64,000 nucleotides of DNA from JAWKRB01 sp041389885 (GTDB lineage Bacteria; Myxococcota_A; Polyangia; Polyangiales; Ga0077539): contig JAWKRB010000036.1 in the NCBI GenBank assembly GCA_041389885.1, positions 8,000-71,999 on the forward strand, read 5' to 3'. Below the pieces are notes generated by a model. It saw only the letters and a program-made list of their open reading frames with translations. It ran no database searches and had not been told where the DNA came from. Below, piece after piece: positions 26,021 to 33,979 of the stretch; position 1 is the stretch's first letter, and the number at the start of each line of letters is the position of its first letter. Both the position numbers and the translations under genes were made by a program.

Positions 26021-26746
26021 CGCCGGCGTCGCCTCGGGGGCCCGCGCCCCTCGTGACCGCGCGCGCCGCGCCGCGCGCTCGAACTCCTCGCGAGAGACCA
26101 CGGCGTGTCGACGGAGCTCGCTCTCGCCCGCGTCGGTGACCCTCCGCCAGTCGGTCATCGCGCGAAGCAGCAGCGACAGGTGCGCGCGAGAGAGCCCCGC
26201 CTCGGCCTCGTCGACCAGGGGCTGAAGCTCGTCGAGCAGGTGCGCGCAGAGCCGCTCGACGCCCCACGCGCGGAGCAGCCGGTGGTGGCTCCTCCACCCC
26301 GCGGTGAGGGCGTCGCCCGCGCGCACGCGATCCCCGACGCGCACCAGGGCGAGCGCTCCCCGGCGCGCGCGGATCCATCGGGGCCGGTCGTGGTCGTCGA
26401 CGAGGGAGACCCCGCGCGGAGAGAGCGACTCCACCGTCGCGTCGCAGGGCGCGATGGCCGCGGGGAGGCATCCTCGCGGGAGGCGCGCGTTCAGCAGCGC
26501 CTGGAGCGTGTCGGCGCCCCAGCACGACGCCTCCCGCCGCGCGTAGGACCACGGCTGAACCAGCGCCGCGCCGGGCGCCACCTCGTCGCCGTCGGCCACG
26601 TAGAGGGTCTGCCCGACGAGTACGTCCACGCGCTCCATCACGCGCGCGCCCCAGCAGACGAGGAGCGATCCGGGGGTCGCGCACGCGCCCTCGGCGTTGA
26701 CGGTGATCCCTTCGAAGCGAACGACGCCTCCGCCGACGGTGTTCAT
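25976..26746 (-). CDS. RNA polymerase beta-prime C-terminal-like protein, part B
   Basis: 256 residues. The sequence follows RpoC after the trigger loop: [14 protein letters not shown] aligns in style with [27 protein letters not shown] matches the GAVL...DGxxV..G..L..W stretch; [21 protein letters not shown] matches [44 protein letters not shown] matches the NDKHIEVIVRQML...I.D.G stretch. [10 protein letters not shown] and [16 protein letters not shown] follow as in the LLGITKASL clamp end. The region between the two parts is only 10 bp; the ATG has GAAGG upstream. It could be the C-terminal half of a single gene broken by one indel. The last 45 bp overlap the patatin gene tail to tail. Confidence 0.72.
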   Translation of the reverse strand: [256 protein letters not shown]

Positions 26747-26756
26747 GGCCTTCGCC

Positions 26757-28028
26757 TCAGCAGATGTGAAAGGTCCAGGGGCGCACGCGGAGCATCGCGC
26801 GCGTCACCGCGAAGGCCACCCGCGGGGCCAGCGCGTCGCCGGGCTGCGACCAGGTCCCGTCGAGGGGATCGAGCCCCAGGCACCGCACGCACGGGCCGTC
26901 GTCTCGCGCGCAGGTGAGCGGGTCGCGCACGCGGAGCGACGCGACGCGCGCGGCGTCGATGCGCTCGCCCAGGGCCACGGTCACCAGCGCGCCGGCGCGC
27001 GCGACGACGTGGCCTTCGCGGTCGAGGAGGTCCTCTGCGAGGGCGCGCCCTTCGGCGACGCGCCCCGCCGACGCGACGACCTCGTTCGATTCGATGCGCC
27101 TCGCGGTGACGATCACGCCGTTCGAGGTGCCGCAGTCGAGCACCGAGACGCGCAGCGGGCCGAGGGCGGCGTGCACGTCGTGGAGCACCGCCTGCGTCTC
27201 GCGGGGCGGCAGCGAGTCGCGCACCGCCGCGATCCGAGCGCTCGTCCAGGCGATGGCGGCCTCGTGCGGCTCGCGCCCCTCGACCAGCGTGCGGAGCACC
27301 GGGCGCTCGACGATCTCTCCCGAGCGCTTCGCGAAGAGCCCGCCCGACGCGCGGAGCGTCGCGAGCGCGGGCCCTCGCTGCGTGAGCGTCGCGAGGGCGC
27401 CGTCGCCCGGGCTCTCGACGCGGCACAGATCGCGGGAGCGCTCGTGCGCGAAGGACGCGAGGTCGACGACCTTGTTGTAGCGCTCGCCGTCGGTGATCAA
27501 CCCCTCGTCGTAGTCGTGCTGCACGGCGGCGATGCCCGCGAGGGCCTCGTCGACGATCGCGCGGTGACCGCTCGGGGGCGCGAGCGCGTCGGCGCAGAGC
27601 GACGCGCCGTGTCGCGCGAAGACCCACGCGCCGAGGCGTTCGAGCGCGTCGGCGCAGCGGGCGGTTACCTCGGCGCCGTGGCGGCGGTGCACGTCTGCGA
27701 GGGCGCGCGCGGCGACGCCCGCGTCCCACACCCGCGAGGTGCGAAGGCGCGAGGGGAGGCACGCCGCGACGAGGTGTCGCCCGACGGTGTCGTCTCTCGC
27801 GTTCAGGCGCACCGTCTCGTCGAGGGCGAGCTCTCCCCGCGAGAGAGAATCCCACATCGCGTCGAAGCCCTGGAACGCGCGCGTCGGCGCGCCGCTCGGG
27901 GCGCCGCGCGTCGCGCGGTAGAGCCCCGCGAGGGAGCCGGGGAGCACCGGCGCCCAGGTCTCAGGCAGCTCGGGACGCGGGACCGTGTCGGTGCGCCAGG
28001 CGCGCGCGTTGCGTGTGCGAGCTCTCAT
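26757..28028 (-). CDS. RNA polymerase beta-prime-like protein, part A (lacks catalytic N-terminal half)
   Basis: 423 residues from ATG 28028 (ATG 28076 is an alternative). It tracks RpoC from just after the catalytic NADFDGD motif, which is absent: PGSLAGLYRATRGAP resembles PSQDVVLGLYYMTR; DDTVGRHLV (79-87) resembles DTTVGRAIL; GLITDGERYNKVVDL (176-190) is nearly the GL(I/V)TAGERYNKV(V/I)D signature. The four zinc cysteines of ZBD2 are kept: C299 (DCGT), C373, C380 and C383 (Cx6CxxC, in LTCARDDGPCVRC). The bridge-helix stretch (about 258-285) is not conserved. The protein ends at WTFHIC, exactly at the base of the trigger loop (MRTFH in RpoC). I see no rpoB-like or N-terminal rpoC-like gene nearby. 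Function unknown; possibly a factor that mimics or competes with beta-prime, or a remnant. Confidence 0.75.
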   Translation of the reverse strand: MRARTRNARAWRTDTVPRPELPETWAPVLPGSLAGLYRATRGAPSGAPTRAFQGFDAMWDSLSRGELALDETVRLNARDDTVGRHLVAACLPSRLRTSRVWDAGVAARALADVHRRHGAEVTARCADALERLGAWVFARHGASLCADALAPPSGHRAIVDEALAGIAAVQHDYDEGLITDGERYNKVVDLASFAHERSRDLCRVESPGDGALATLTQRGPALATLRASGGLFAKRSGEIVERPVLRTLVEGREPHEAAIAWTSARIAAVRDSLPPRETQAVLHDVHAALGPLRVSVLDCGTSNGVIVTARRIESNEVVASAGRVAEGRALAEDLLDREGHVVARAGALVTVALGERIDAARVASLRVRDPLTCARDDGPCVRCLGLDPLDGTWSQPGDALAPRVAFAVTRAMLRVRPWTFHIC

Positions 28029-28076
28029 CACCCGCCGCGAAGAACGCCACGAATCGCAGGGATCTTCTAGTGCCAT

Positions 28077-28293
28077 TCTACAGGGGATTTGAAAGGTTGA
28101 GATGAACTCGCGCCGCGGGCCCACACCCCTCCACCCCCCCTCCTCGAAGCTACGCCGATGGAGGAGGCTGACAAGGGATGCAGACACATCCGCGCGGTCT
28201 CAGGCCATGTGACGCATCCCAAGGGCAGTTCGACGCGGAGCATCTTCCCGGGATGCAGCCCCTCCTCCATCGGCGAAGCCCATGGAGGAGGGG
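28077..28293. repeat. Large palindromic repeat, copy 3, 5' part
   Basis: Matches copies 1 and 2 from TCTACAGGGGA (28077) through the centre (GGGATGCGTCACATGGCCTGA-type segment, reversed) to the CATGGAGGAGGGG hairpin edge at 28293. There it is cut by a group II intron and resumes at 30272. One arm is shortened relative to copies 1-2. Its left end lies about 50 bp upstream of the beta-prime-like gene's start. Confidence 0.8.
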
Positions 28294-30271
28294 GTGTGAC
28301 TGGCATGAAGAACGAACCGGAGGTGAAAGTCCTGTCCCAGAGCGACGAGGGAATCGACACCGAGGTGGCAAGGGTCCGTAGGCCGGGAAGCCAGCCGACG
28401 CGCGCGCGGCACACCGCACCGCGAGGGCGGGTCCGGAGAAGCCGTAGGTGCATCGAGGTCCAAGCGAAAGCGAAGCGCCGTGAGGCGGTCCTGCACCGGG
28501 CGAGTCGGCCTCCAGCGACGATGCCCGATCTCTGTTGGTGGTGCGGTCGTAGGGGCGCCACGATCTCGATGACGTTCGTTTATTCTTACCCAGCGAGATC
28601 TCCGGGTTCCGCGCGAGCGGTGGCCCTCGGGACGAGGCGAAACCGATGACCCGGCAGAAGTCAGAGCGCGGCATATCCGAAGCCGTCGAAGCGGTCCCAA
28701 CCGGACACAACCTCGGGGAGGAGGCCGCGCCGGTCGGCCAACAGCCGCCCTGCGACTGTGGGACGCGACAGCCGAAGACCGCCATCACCGGGGGCTGTCG
28801 CCGGAGCGGACGTCACCTACGACGACCTGCGACGCGCAGCGCGAAGGCGCCCCCACGGGACGAACGTTGCGGCGGCCACAATGGCGGCGGTGATCGCGCA
28901 TTGAACGAAGCCTTCCAGAACGTGGCCGCGAACAAGGGCGCCGCAGGCCCCGACCGTATGGGCATCGAGACAGTGCGTGCACACTGGCGCGAAATCCACG
29001 CGGAACTCTCCCGCGCGCTCGTCGCGGGGTCCTACGCACCGGGGATGATCCGGCGCGTGTGGATTCCCAAGGCGGGCGGCGGGGAGCGGGGTTTGGGCAT
29101 CCCCAACGTGGTCGATCGCGTGGTGCAGGAGGCTGTGCGGTTGGAGCTCGATCCGCTGTACGAGCCGACGTTCCACGCGAGCAGTCATGGGTTCCGCAAG
29201 GGGCGCAGTTGTCACACGGCGATCGCGCAGGCGCGGGGCTACGTGGAGGATGGGTACGAGTGGGTGGTGGACCTCGATCTGGAGAAGTTCTTCGATCGCG
29301 TTCCTCACCAGCGGCTGATGGCGCGGCTCTCCGAGCGCGTCTCCGACCGCGGCCTGCTCACGCTCGTCAGCCGCATGCTCCGCGCCCGCGTGGTGCTGCC
29401 TGATGGCGTGGTGGTGAGCAACGACGAGGGGGTCCCGCAAGGCGGCCCACTCTCCCCGCTGCTCTCCAACATCGTGCTCGACGAGCTCGACCGCGAGCTC
29501 GCGCGACGCGACCTGCGCTTCGTCCGCTACGCCGACGATTGCAACATCTTCGTGCGCAGCGAACGAGCAGGCCAGCGGTGATGGCAAGCGTGGTGCGGTT
29601 CATCGAGGGCGCTGCGCCTCAGGTCAACCTTGCCAAGAGCGCCGTGGCCCGGCCCGGAGAACGTCACTTCCTCGGGTTCAGTCTCTCGCGCGAGCCAGAG
29701 TCCGGATTCGTCGAGGTGCTTCCGTCAAAGCGGACGCGTGAGCGCCTTCGAGCGGCCATCGTCGCAAAGACTCCGCGAAACTGGGGTGGCACGCTCTCCG
29801 CGTGCATCGCCTCGGTGAACGTGTACCTGCGCGGATGGATGGGGTTCTTTGGGGTCTGCACTGCGGCTATCCACCGGCTGCTGCAAGGCATGGACGCGCA
29901 TATCCGGCGACGGCTGCGCGCGCTCGTGCTGAAGGACTGGAAGAGGAAAGGGACGATCGCGCGCAAGCTGATCGCGCTCGGCGTGAAGCCAGCGACAGCG
30001 TGGGGCCGCGTCTACGAAGGTCGCAAGTCCTTCTGGGCGCTGAGCCACACGAGCGCTGTGGACCGGGGACTCCGCAACGCGTACTTCGCCAAGCGGGGGC
30101 TCGCGTCCATGGCGCACCTGTGGGAGGCGGACCCGAGACGAATCGTGGCCCCGGTGCAGCTCTCGCTGCCACTGGGATAGGGCGAGGCCGAGAACCGGCC
30201 GATCGGCGGGGTCGTCGTCCCGAAGCCGTTGCGAACAGCGCACGGTTCTGAGAGGCGCCCCCGGGGAGGGG
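28294..30271 (+). mobile_element. Group II intron, probably class C, degraded
   Basis: About 2 kb. It starts GTGTGACTGG (28294), in line with the GUGYG 5' end, and shows the conserved GGAGGTGAAAGTCC segment near 28319-28332 and GACGAGGGAATCGAC near 28343. It carries a reverse transcriptase gene. Near the 3' end, AAGCCGTTGCGAACAGCGCA and CGGTTCTGAGAG (about 30223-30255) look like domain V, but shortened by roughly eight bases against the usual 34-nt hairpin. It is inserted right behind the terminator-like hairpin of repeat copy 3, a target choice characteristic of group IIC introns. With the frameshifted RT it is probably immobile. Exact ends are plus or minus a few bases because of G runs. 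Confidence 0.78.
28646..30180 (+). pseudogene. ltrA: Group II intron reverse transcriptase/maturase, frameshifted
   Basis: The frame 28646-29581 holds the RT core: GIPNVVDRVVQEAV, SHGFRKGRSCHTAI, VDLDLEKFFDRVPH, GVPQGGPLSPLLSN and the catalytic VRYADDCNIF. A stop appears in GQR*, and reading resumes in the next frame (VMASVVRFIEGAAPQVNLAK ... HFLGFSLSREPE) to 30180, which includes the maturase thumb region (RGWMGFFGV; FWALSHTSAVDRGL). One missing G near 29578 would explain the break. The first 70 residues before ALNEAFQNVAANKGAAGPD are not RT-like, so the true start may be later. No endonuclease domain is seen, as in class C. Confidence 0.85.
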
Positions 30272-30338
30272 GCGGGGGTGGAGGGGTGTGGGCCCGCGGC
30301 GTGGGTTCATCTCAACCGTTCACGTTCTCTGTGGAGAG
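30272..30338. repeat. Large palindromic repeat, copy 3, 3' part
   Basis: Continues copies 1-2 after the intron: GCGGGGGTGGAGGG, then GTGTGGGCCCGCGGCGTGGG, TTCATCTCAACC and the terminal TCTCTGTGGAGAG (ending 30338). It joins base for base with the 5' part ending at 28293 once the intron is removed. The DUF3626 gene begins 50 bp further on. Confidence 0.8.
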
Positions 30339-30388
30339 GCCCTGGCGCCGTCGCTGCGCGGCGCCCGATCGCAGAGGAATGTGCTGCA

Positions 30389-31267
30389 ATGCCCGCGATG
30401 AGCACGGCCCGAAGCGCCCTCGCCGTCGCGCACGTGCGCGCCCTCGCCGAGGGGGCGCCGCTGTCTCGCGAGCTCCGCGTGACGCTGAACTTTCACCCCG
30501 ACCGCCGGCTCGACGGGCGCACGGTGCTCGAAGGGCTCTCGCGCGACGGGGTCTACCGCTCGCAGTTCGAGACGGGCACGAGCAACGGCGGGCTCACGGC
30601 GCACCCCGGCGGCGATCGCTGGCGCTGGGAGAGCAGGCTCTTCGGAGGCGTCTACGACGACGCGCCCGCGAGGGAGCGCCCGCGCTACGGCGCGCTCAAC
30701 CACCGACGTCGCAAGGTGGGCGCCGCTCCCCGATTCGGCTCGGCGCACCTGCGCCTCGCGGCGCACACCCTCGAGCGCGCGACCTTCTGCTTTCCCGACT
30801 CGGTCTTCGACCCGACGCACTTCGGGACCGCCGACCGCATGGGCCTGATCGCCCTCGCCGACGCCTTCGACGCGCGCCCGCGGCGCGATGAGATCGAGGC
30901 GACGGAGGGAGGCGTGCTCGACGACTACATCGAGGCCCACGTGCACGGGACGCTCTCGCTGCGCGACGACGTCGAGGCGCTCGTGCTCGACCCGAGCTAC
31001 CGCGGCACCGAGGTCGACGCGCAGGCACACGCGCTCGGCGTGCCCGTCGAGTGGCACGAGGGCTTCGCCGCGACGGCCGACGCGCTGGGGGCGCACCCGG
31101 AGTTTCGAGGTCCGCACGTCGCCGCGCTCGCGGCGGAGCTCGCGGGAGAGGGCTCGCTCACCCCGCGTGGGCTCGGCGAGGCGTGGGCGTCGGAGGCGCA
31201 CGACCCGCAGGCGCTCAAGCGCGTGTGGCACCTCCTCGCGCGCTTCGGCCGGGACTGGCGCCGCTGA
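30389..31267 (+). CDS. DUF3626 domain protein
   Basis: 292 residues from ATG 30389, with GAGGA about 10 bp upstream. It shows the DUF3626 pattern: VTLNFHPDR, GVYRSQFETGTSNGG, the WESRLFGG..YD stretch, GALNHRRR, FGSAHLRL, and later DYIEAHVHG and EWHEGF. The family is found in actinobacteria and myxobacteria with no proven function; the His-rich motifs (NFHPD, HVHG, EWHEGF) suggest a metal site. It lies next to copy 3 of the palindromic repeat. Confidence 0.88.
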   Translation: MPAMSTARSALAVAHVRALAEGAPLSRELRVTLNFHPDRRLDGRTVLEGLSRDGVYRSQFETGTSNGGLTAHPGGDRWRWESRLFGGVYDDAPARERPRYGALNHRRRKVGAAPRFGSAHLRLAAHTLERATFCFPDSVFDPTHFGTADRMGLIALADAFDARPRRDEIEATEGGVLDDYIEAHVHGTLSLRDDVEALVLDPSYRGTEVDAQAHALGVPVEWHEGFAATADALGAHPEFRGPHVAALAAELAGEGSLTPRGLGEAWASEAHDPQALKRVWHLLARFGRDWRR

Positions 31268-31271
31268 AGGT

Positions 31272-32072
31272 CTACGAACCCCTCGCGAGGAGCGCCTCGG
31301 TGCGCGGCCCTACTTCTGCCCGCGCGACGGCGTCGTCGGCGGGGGCGGGCCAGGGCGCGGAGAGCTGCTCGTGAAAGAAGCGGTCGGTCTCTCCCGCGGC
31401 GAGGTCGCGAAGGCAGTGCGGCGCGAGGGTGCGCGCGGCGTGCTCGGGGGTCTTCCACCGGCGCTTCACCGCGCGGAGCAGGGCGCCGACGATCCCCCCG
31501 CGGTCGCCCAGCCCCGTGCGAATCACGCCGGGGTGCACCGCGAGCACCGGGACCCGCGCCGCGATCGAGCGGGCGTAGAGGGCGAACCAGAGCTTCGTGT
31601 TGGCGTAGGTGCGCAGGGCGTGAAAGTCGTCACCGCTCGGCGTGCGCTCGGGGGACCAGCGCGCGAGGGCGATGAGCCCCGCGGTGACCACCACCACCCG
31701 ACCCGGCGGCGTCGGCCCGCGCAGGAGCGCCTCGGTGAGCGCGGCGGGCGCGAGGTGGTTCACCACGAAGGCGCGCTCGAGGCCCTGCGCGTCGAGCTCC
31801 CTGCGCGAGGGCCACACCCCGGCGTTGTGCACCAGCGCGTCGAGAGACTCCCCCCGCAGCGCCTCGGCCAGCGAGCGGGCCCCGGCGACGGAGGAGAGGT
31901 CGGCGGCGACGACGCGAGCCTCCGACCCCTCGCGACGCGCGTCGGCGGCCACGCGCTCGCCCGCGTCGAGGTCCCTGCCCGCGAGGACCAGCCGCACCTC
32001 AGGCGCCGCCAGCGAGCGCGCGAGGGCCGCGCCGATGCCGCGGGTCGCGCCAGTGATCACCACGGTTCTCAT
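31272..32072 (-). CDS. SDR family NAD(P)-dependent oxidoreductase
   Basis: 266 residues from ATG 32072. Rossmann motif TGATRGIGAAL, DLSS at the adenine pocket, HNAGVWPSRR, and YANTK as catalytic YxxxK. This resembles the retinol dehydrogenase/WWOX-like SDR group that acts on long-chain or ring alcohols. The divergent TetR gene and a palindrome 6 bp upstream indicate that this gene is the regulator's target. The stop is 2 bp past the convergent DUF3626 stop. Confidence 0.88.
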   Translation of the reverse strand: MRTVVITGATRGIGAALARSLAAPEVRLVLAGRDLDAGERVAADARREGSEARVVAADLSSVAGARSLAEALRGESLDALVHNAGVWPSRRELDAQGLERAFVVNHLAPAALTEALLRGPTPPGRVVVVTAGLIALARWSPERTPSGDDFHALRTYANTKLWFALYARSIAARVPVLAVHPGVIRTGLGDRGGIVGALLRAVKRRWKTPEHAARTLAPHCLRDLAAGETDRFFHEQLSAPWPAPADDAVARAEVGPRTEALLARGS

Positions 32073-32077
32073 GGAGT

Positions 32078-32092
32078 TGTAGGAATCCTACA
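32078..32092. promoter_or_regulatory. TetR operator palindrome
   Basis: TGTAGGAATCCTACA is a perfect 15-bp palindrome 6 bp upstream of the SDR start. A related imperfect copy (TTGGAAGAGTCTTACACTT, 32105-32123) follows downstream, sharing the TTACACTT end with the first (CTACACTT). Two operators in the divergent SDR/TetR interval fit autoregulation. Confidence 0.65.
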
Positions 32093-32104
32093 CTTCCTGA
32101 AGAA

Positions 32105-32761
32105 TTGGAAGAGTCTTACACTTTGCTGTCGGGTGACGACTCTGCTTGGATCGCGCCGGTGGTTCGACGAGACGGCCTGCGGCGGCGCGAAGAGATCCTG
32201 GACGCCGCGCTCGCGTGCTTCGCCGAGGGCGGCACGCTGTCGGTGACGCTGGAGCAGATCCTCGCGCGGGCGGGGGCGAGTCCGAGCAGTGTGTATCACC
32301 ACTTCGGCGGGCGTCAGGGCGTGGCCCTCGCGCTCTTGCAGCGCTGTCTCACGCGGCTCTTCGCGCGGCTCGAGGCCGCGGTGGCGGCGGAGCAGGGGGC
32401 CGAGGCGCGGGTGACGGCGATGGTCCGCGCGCACCTGGACTGGGTCGAGGCCGAGCCCGCCGAGGCGAGCTTCATGTACCAGATGAGCGGCGCGCCCCTG
32501 GGCGACGACGACCGCGCGCGGCACCTCGCGTTCAAGTCCGCGCTCTACGCCCCGCTCCTCGCGCGCTTCGTCGATTTCGTGGCCTCGGGGGAGATCCCCG
32601 CGCTCTCGCCGCCGATGTACGACGTGATCCTGATGGGTCCCACGCACGAGCTGAGCCGCAGGGTGCTCGCCGGGGCGCCGGGGCTCGATCTGGAGAGCGC
32701 GCGGGCGTTGTTGCCGCGGGTGGCGTGGGCGGCGATGCAGGGCGCGAAGACCGCGCGGTGA
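32105..32761 (+). CDS. TetR/AcrR family regulator
   Basis: 218 residues if the TTG at 32105 is used. The helix-turn-helix is clear (RREEILDAALACFAEGG, VTLEQILARAGASPSSVYHH). The C-terminal domain is the TetR ligand-binding helix bundle. The second operator copy covers the TTG, so the true start is probably downstream, with GTG 32159 (VVRRDGLRRREEIL) the best alternative. It most likely represses the divergent SDR gene and itself. Confidence 0.88.
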   Translation: MEESYTLLSGDDSAWIAPVVRRDGLRRREEILDAALACFAEGGTLSVTLEQILARAGASPSSVYHHFGGRQGVALALLQRCLTRLFARLEAAVAAEQGAEARVTAMVRAHLDWVEAEPAEASFMYQMSGAPLGDDDRARHLAFKSALYAPLLARFVDFVASGEIPALSPPMYDVILMGPTHELSRRVLAGAPGLDLESARALLPRVAWAAMQGAKTAR

Positions 32762-32799
32762 GAGGGCGCGGCGAGGTCGTTCGAGGTCGAACGACTGGC

Positions 32800-33285
32800 T
32801 CAGAGCACCAGCGAGAGGCCCAGGGTGGCGTGAAATCCCGAGGGCGCGCCGCTGGAGGCGATGTTCACCCAGGCGCCCCGGAGCTCGATGTCGAGCACCT
32901 CGGCGACGTGCCACGCGAGGCCGCCGCCGAGCTCGACGGTGAGTCCGTCGCCCGCGCCGACGCGCTGGTAGCCCAGCGTCGCGAAGGCCATGGGGTCGAC
33001 CTTGAACCCAGGGATCGAGGGTCGAAGCGCGGCGATGGCCCCGGCGCCCCAGCCCCCCTGCGCTTGTCCCAGGCCCTCCAGGAGCTGCGCGTAGCCCCCG
33101 AGGTGAAACCACGGGATCACCCCGACGCTCCCCTCGGCGCGGGCCATCGCGTAGGTCCCAGGTTGGCCGAAGTGCTGAACGCCGCCGTAGACGCCGGCGT
33201 GGACGACGGCTTCGGCCCGGTCGGCGACGGTCAGCGCCCCGAGGGCCACCGCCGCCGCGAGGATCAACGCGCGAGGGTTCTTCAT
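32800..33285 (-). CDS. Secreted outer-membrane beta-barrel-like protein
   Basis: 161 residues with a Sec signal peptide (MKNPRALILAAAVALGALTV, cleavage probably after AEA). The mature part is built of alternating amphipathic strands with Gly and aromatic ends (GVYGGVQHF, WFHLGGYAQLLEG, LTVELGGGLAWHV) and ends in LGLSLVL, a terminal strand typical of small outer-membrane barrels. The exact family is not recognised. The N-terminal open extension to 33408 is outside the gene. Confidence 0.72.
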   Translation of the reverse strand: MKNPRALILAAAVALGALTVADRAEAVVHAGVYGGVQHFGQPGTYAMARAEGSVGVIPWFHLGGYAQLLEGLGQAQGGWGAGAIAALRPSIPGFKVDPMAFATLGYQRVGAGDGLTVELGGGLAWHVAEVLDIELRGAWVNIASSGAPSGFHATLGLSLVL

Positions 33286-33494
33286 GGGAGTTCTGCGGGC
33301 TGCAACGGCCGCGCCGCCGTGAGAAACGCTGGAAATTTCGAGAGAATCGCGCGAGGGGCGGGGCCGCGTGGTCTCGCGCACACCGCGGTCGCGTGAACGA
33401 GCGTGCACGGGCAGCGGGGGGAATGCCGCGGCGCGGCAGCCGCGAGCTGTCGGGGCGCTTCATGCGCCGACGCGACGCCCATGCGCTTCGCGCT

Positions 33495-33935
33495 TCACCC
33501 GAGGGAGCGCACCCACTGCGTGATCGCCGCCGCGGGCCGCGCGCCGCTCGTGCGCCCCGCCTCTCGACCACCCCGAAAGAGCGCCATGGTCGGAATGGAC
33601 TGGATCCCGTGGCGCGCCCCCACCGCCGGGTCGACGTCGGTGTTCACCTTGAGCACCAGCAGCTCGCGGGGGTGCTGCGCGGCGACCTTGGCGACCTCGG
33701 GGGCGACCGTGCGGCAGGGACCGCACCAGGGCGCCCAGAAGTCGACGAGCACGGGCACGTCGGCGCTGGCGATCAGCGTCGAGAGCGCGGCGTCGCTGTC
33801 GACGGCGAGCACCGCGCCGGGCTCGCGCACGACCGATTTGCACCGGCCGCAGCGCGCGGTGGCGCCGAGGCGCGAGGCGGGCACGCGGTTCTTCTGGCCG
33901 CAGGAGGGGCAGGGGAGGATCGTTCCGTCGCTCAT
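33495..33935 (-). CDS. trxC: Thioredoxin 2 type thioredoxin with N-terminal zinc ribbon
   Basis: 146 residues from ATG 33935. N-terminal CPSCGQKNRV and CGRCK form a four-Cys zinc ribbon; the thioredoxin fold follows with active site WCGPC (in DFWAPWCGPCRT) and the cis-Pro loop IQSIPTM. Cytosolic disulphide reductase, zinc-binding and possibly oxidative-stress related as in TrxC. It lies just before a HipA-like gene on the same strand, with 44 bp between them. Confidence 0.9.
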   Translation of the reverse strand: MSDGTILPCPSCGQKNRVPASRLGATARCGRCKSVVREPGAVLAVDSDAALSTLIASADVPVLVDFWAPWCGPCRTVAPEVAKVAAQHPRELLVLKVNTDVDPAVGARHGIQSIPTMALFRGGREAGRTSGARPAAAITQWVRSLG

Positions 33936-33979
33936 TCTCTGCGGAGAAGCACCGCGGCGCGCGACAACCGAGGGCGGGG

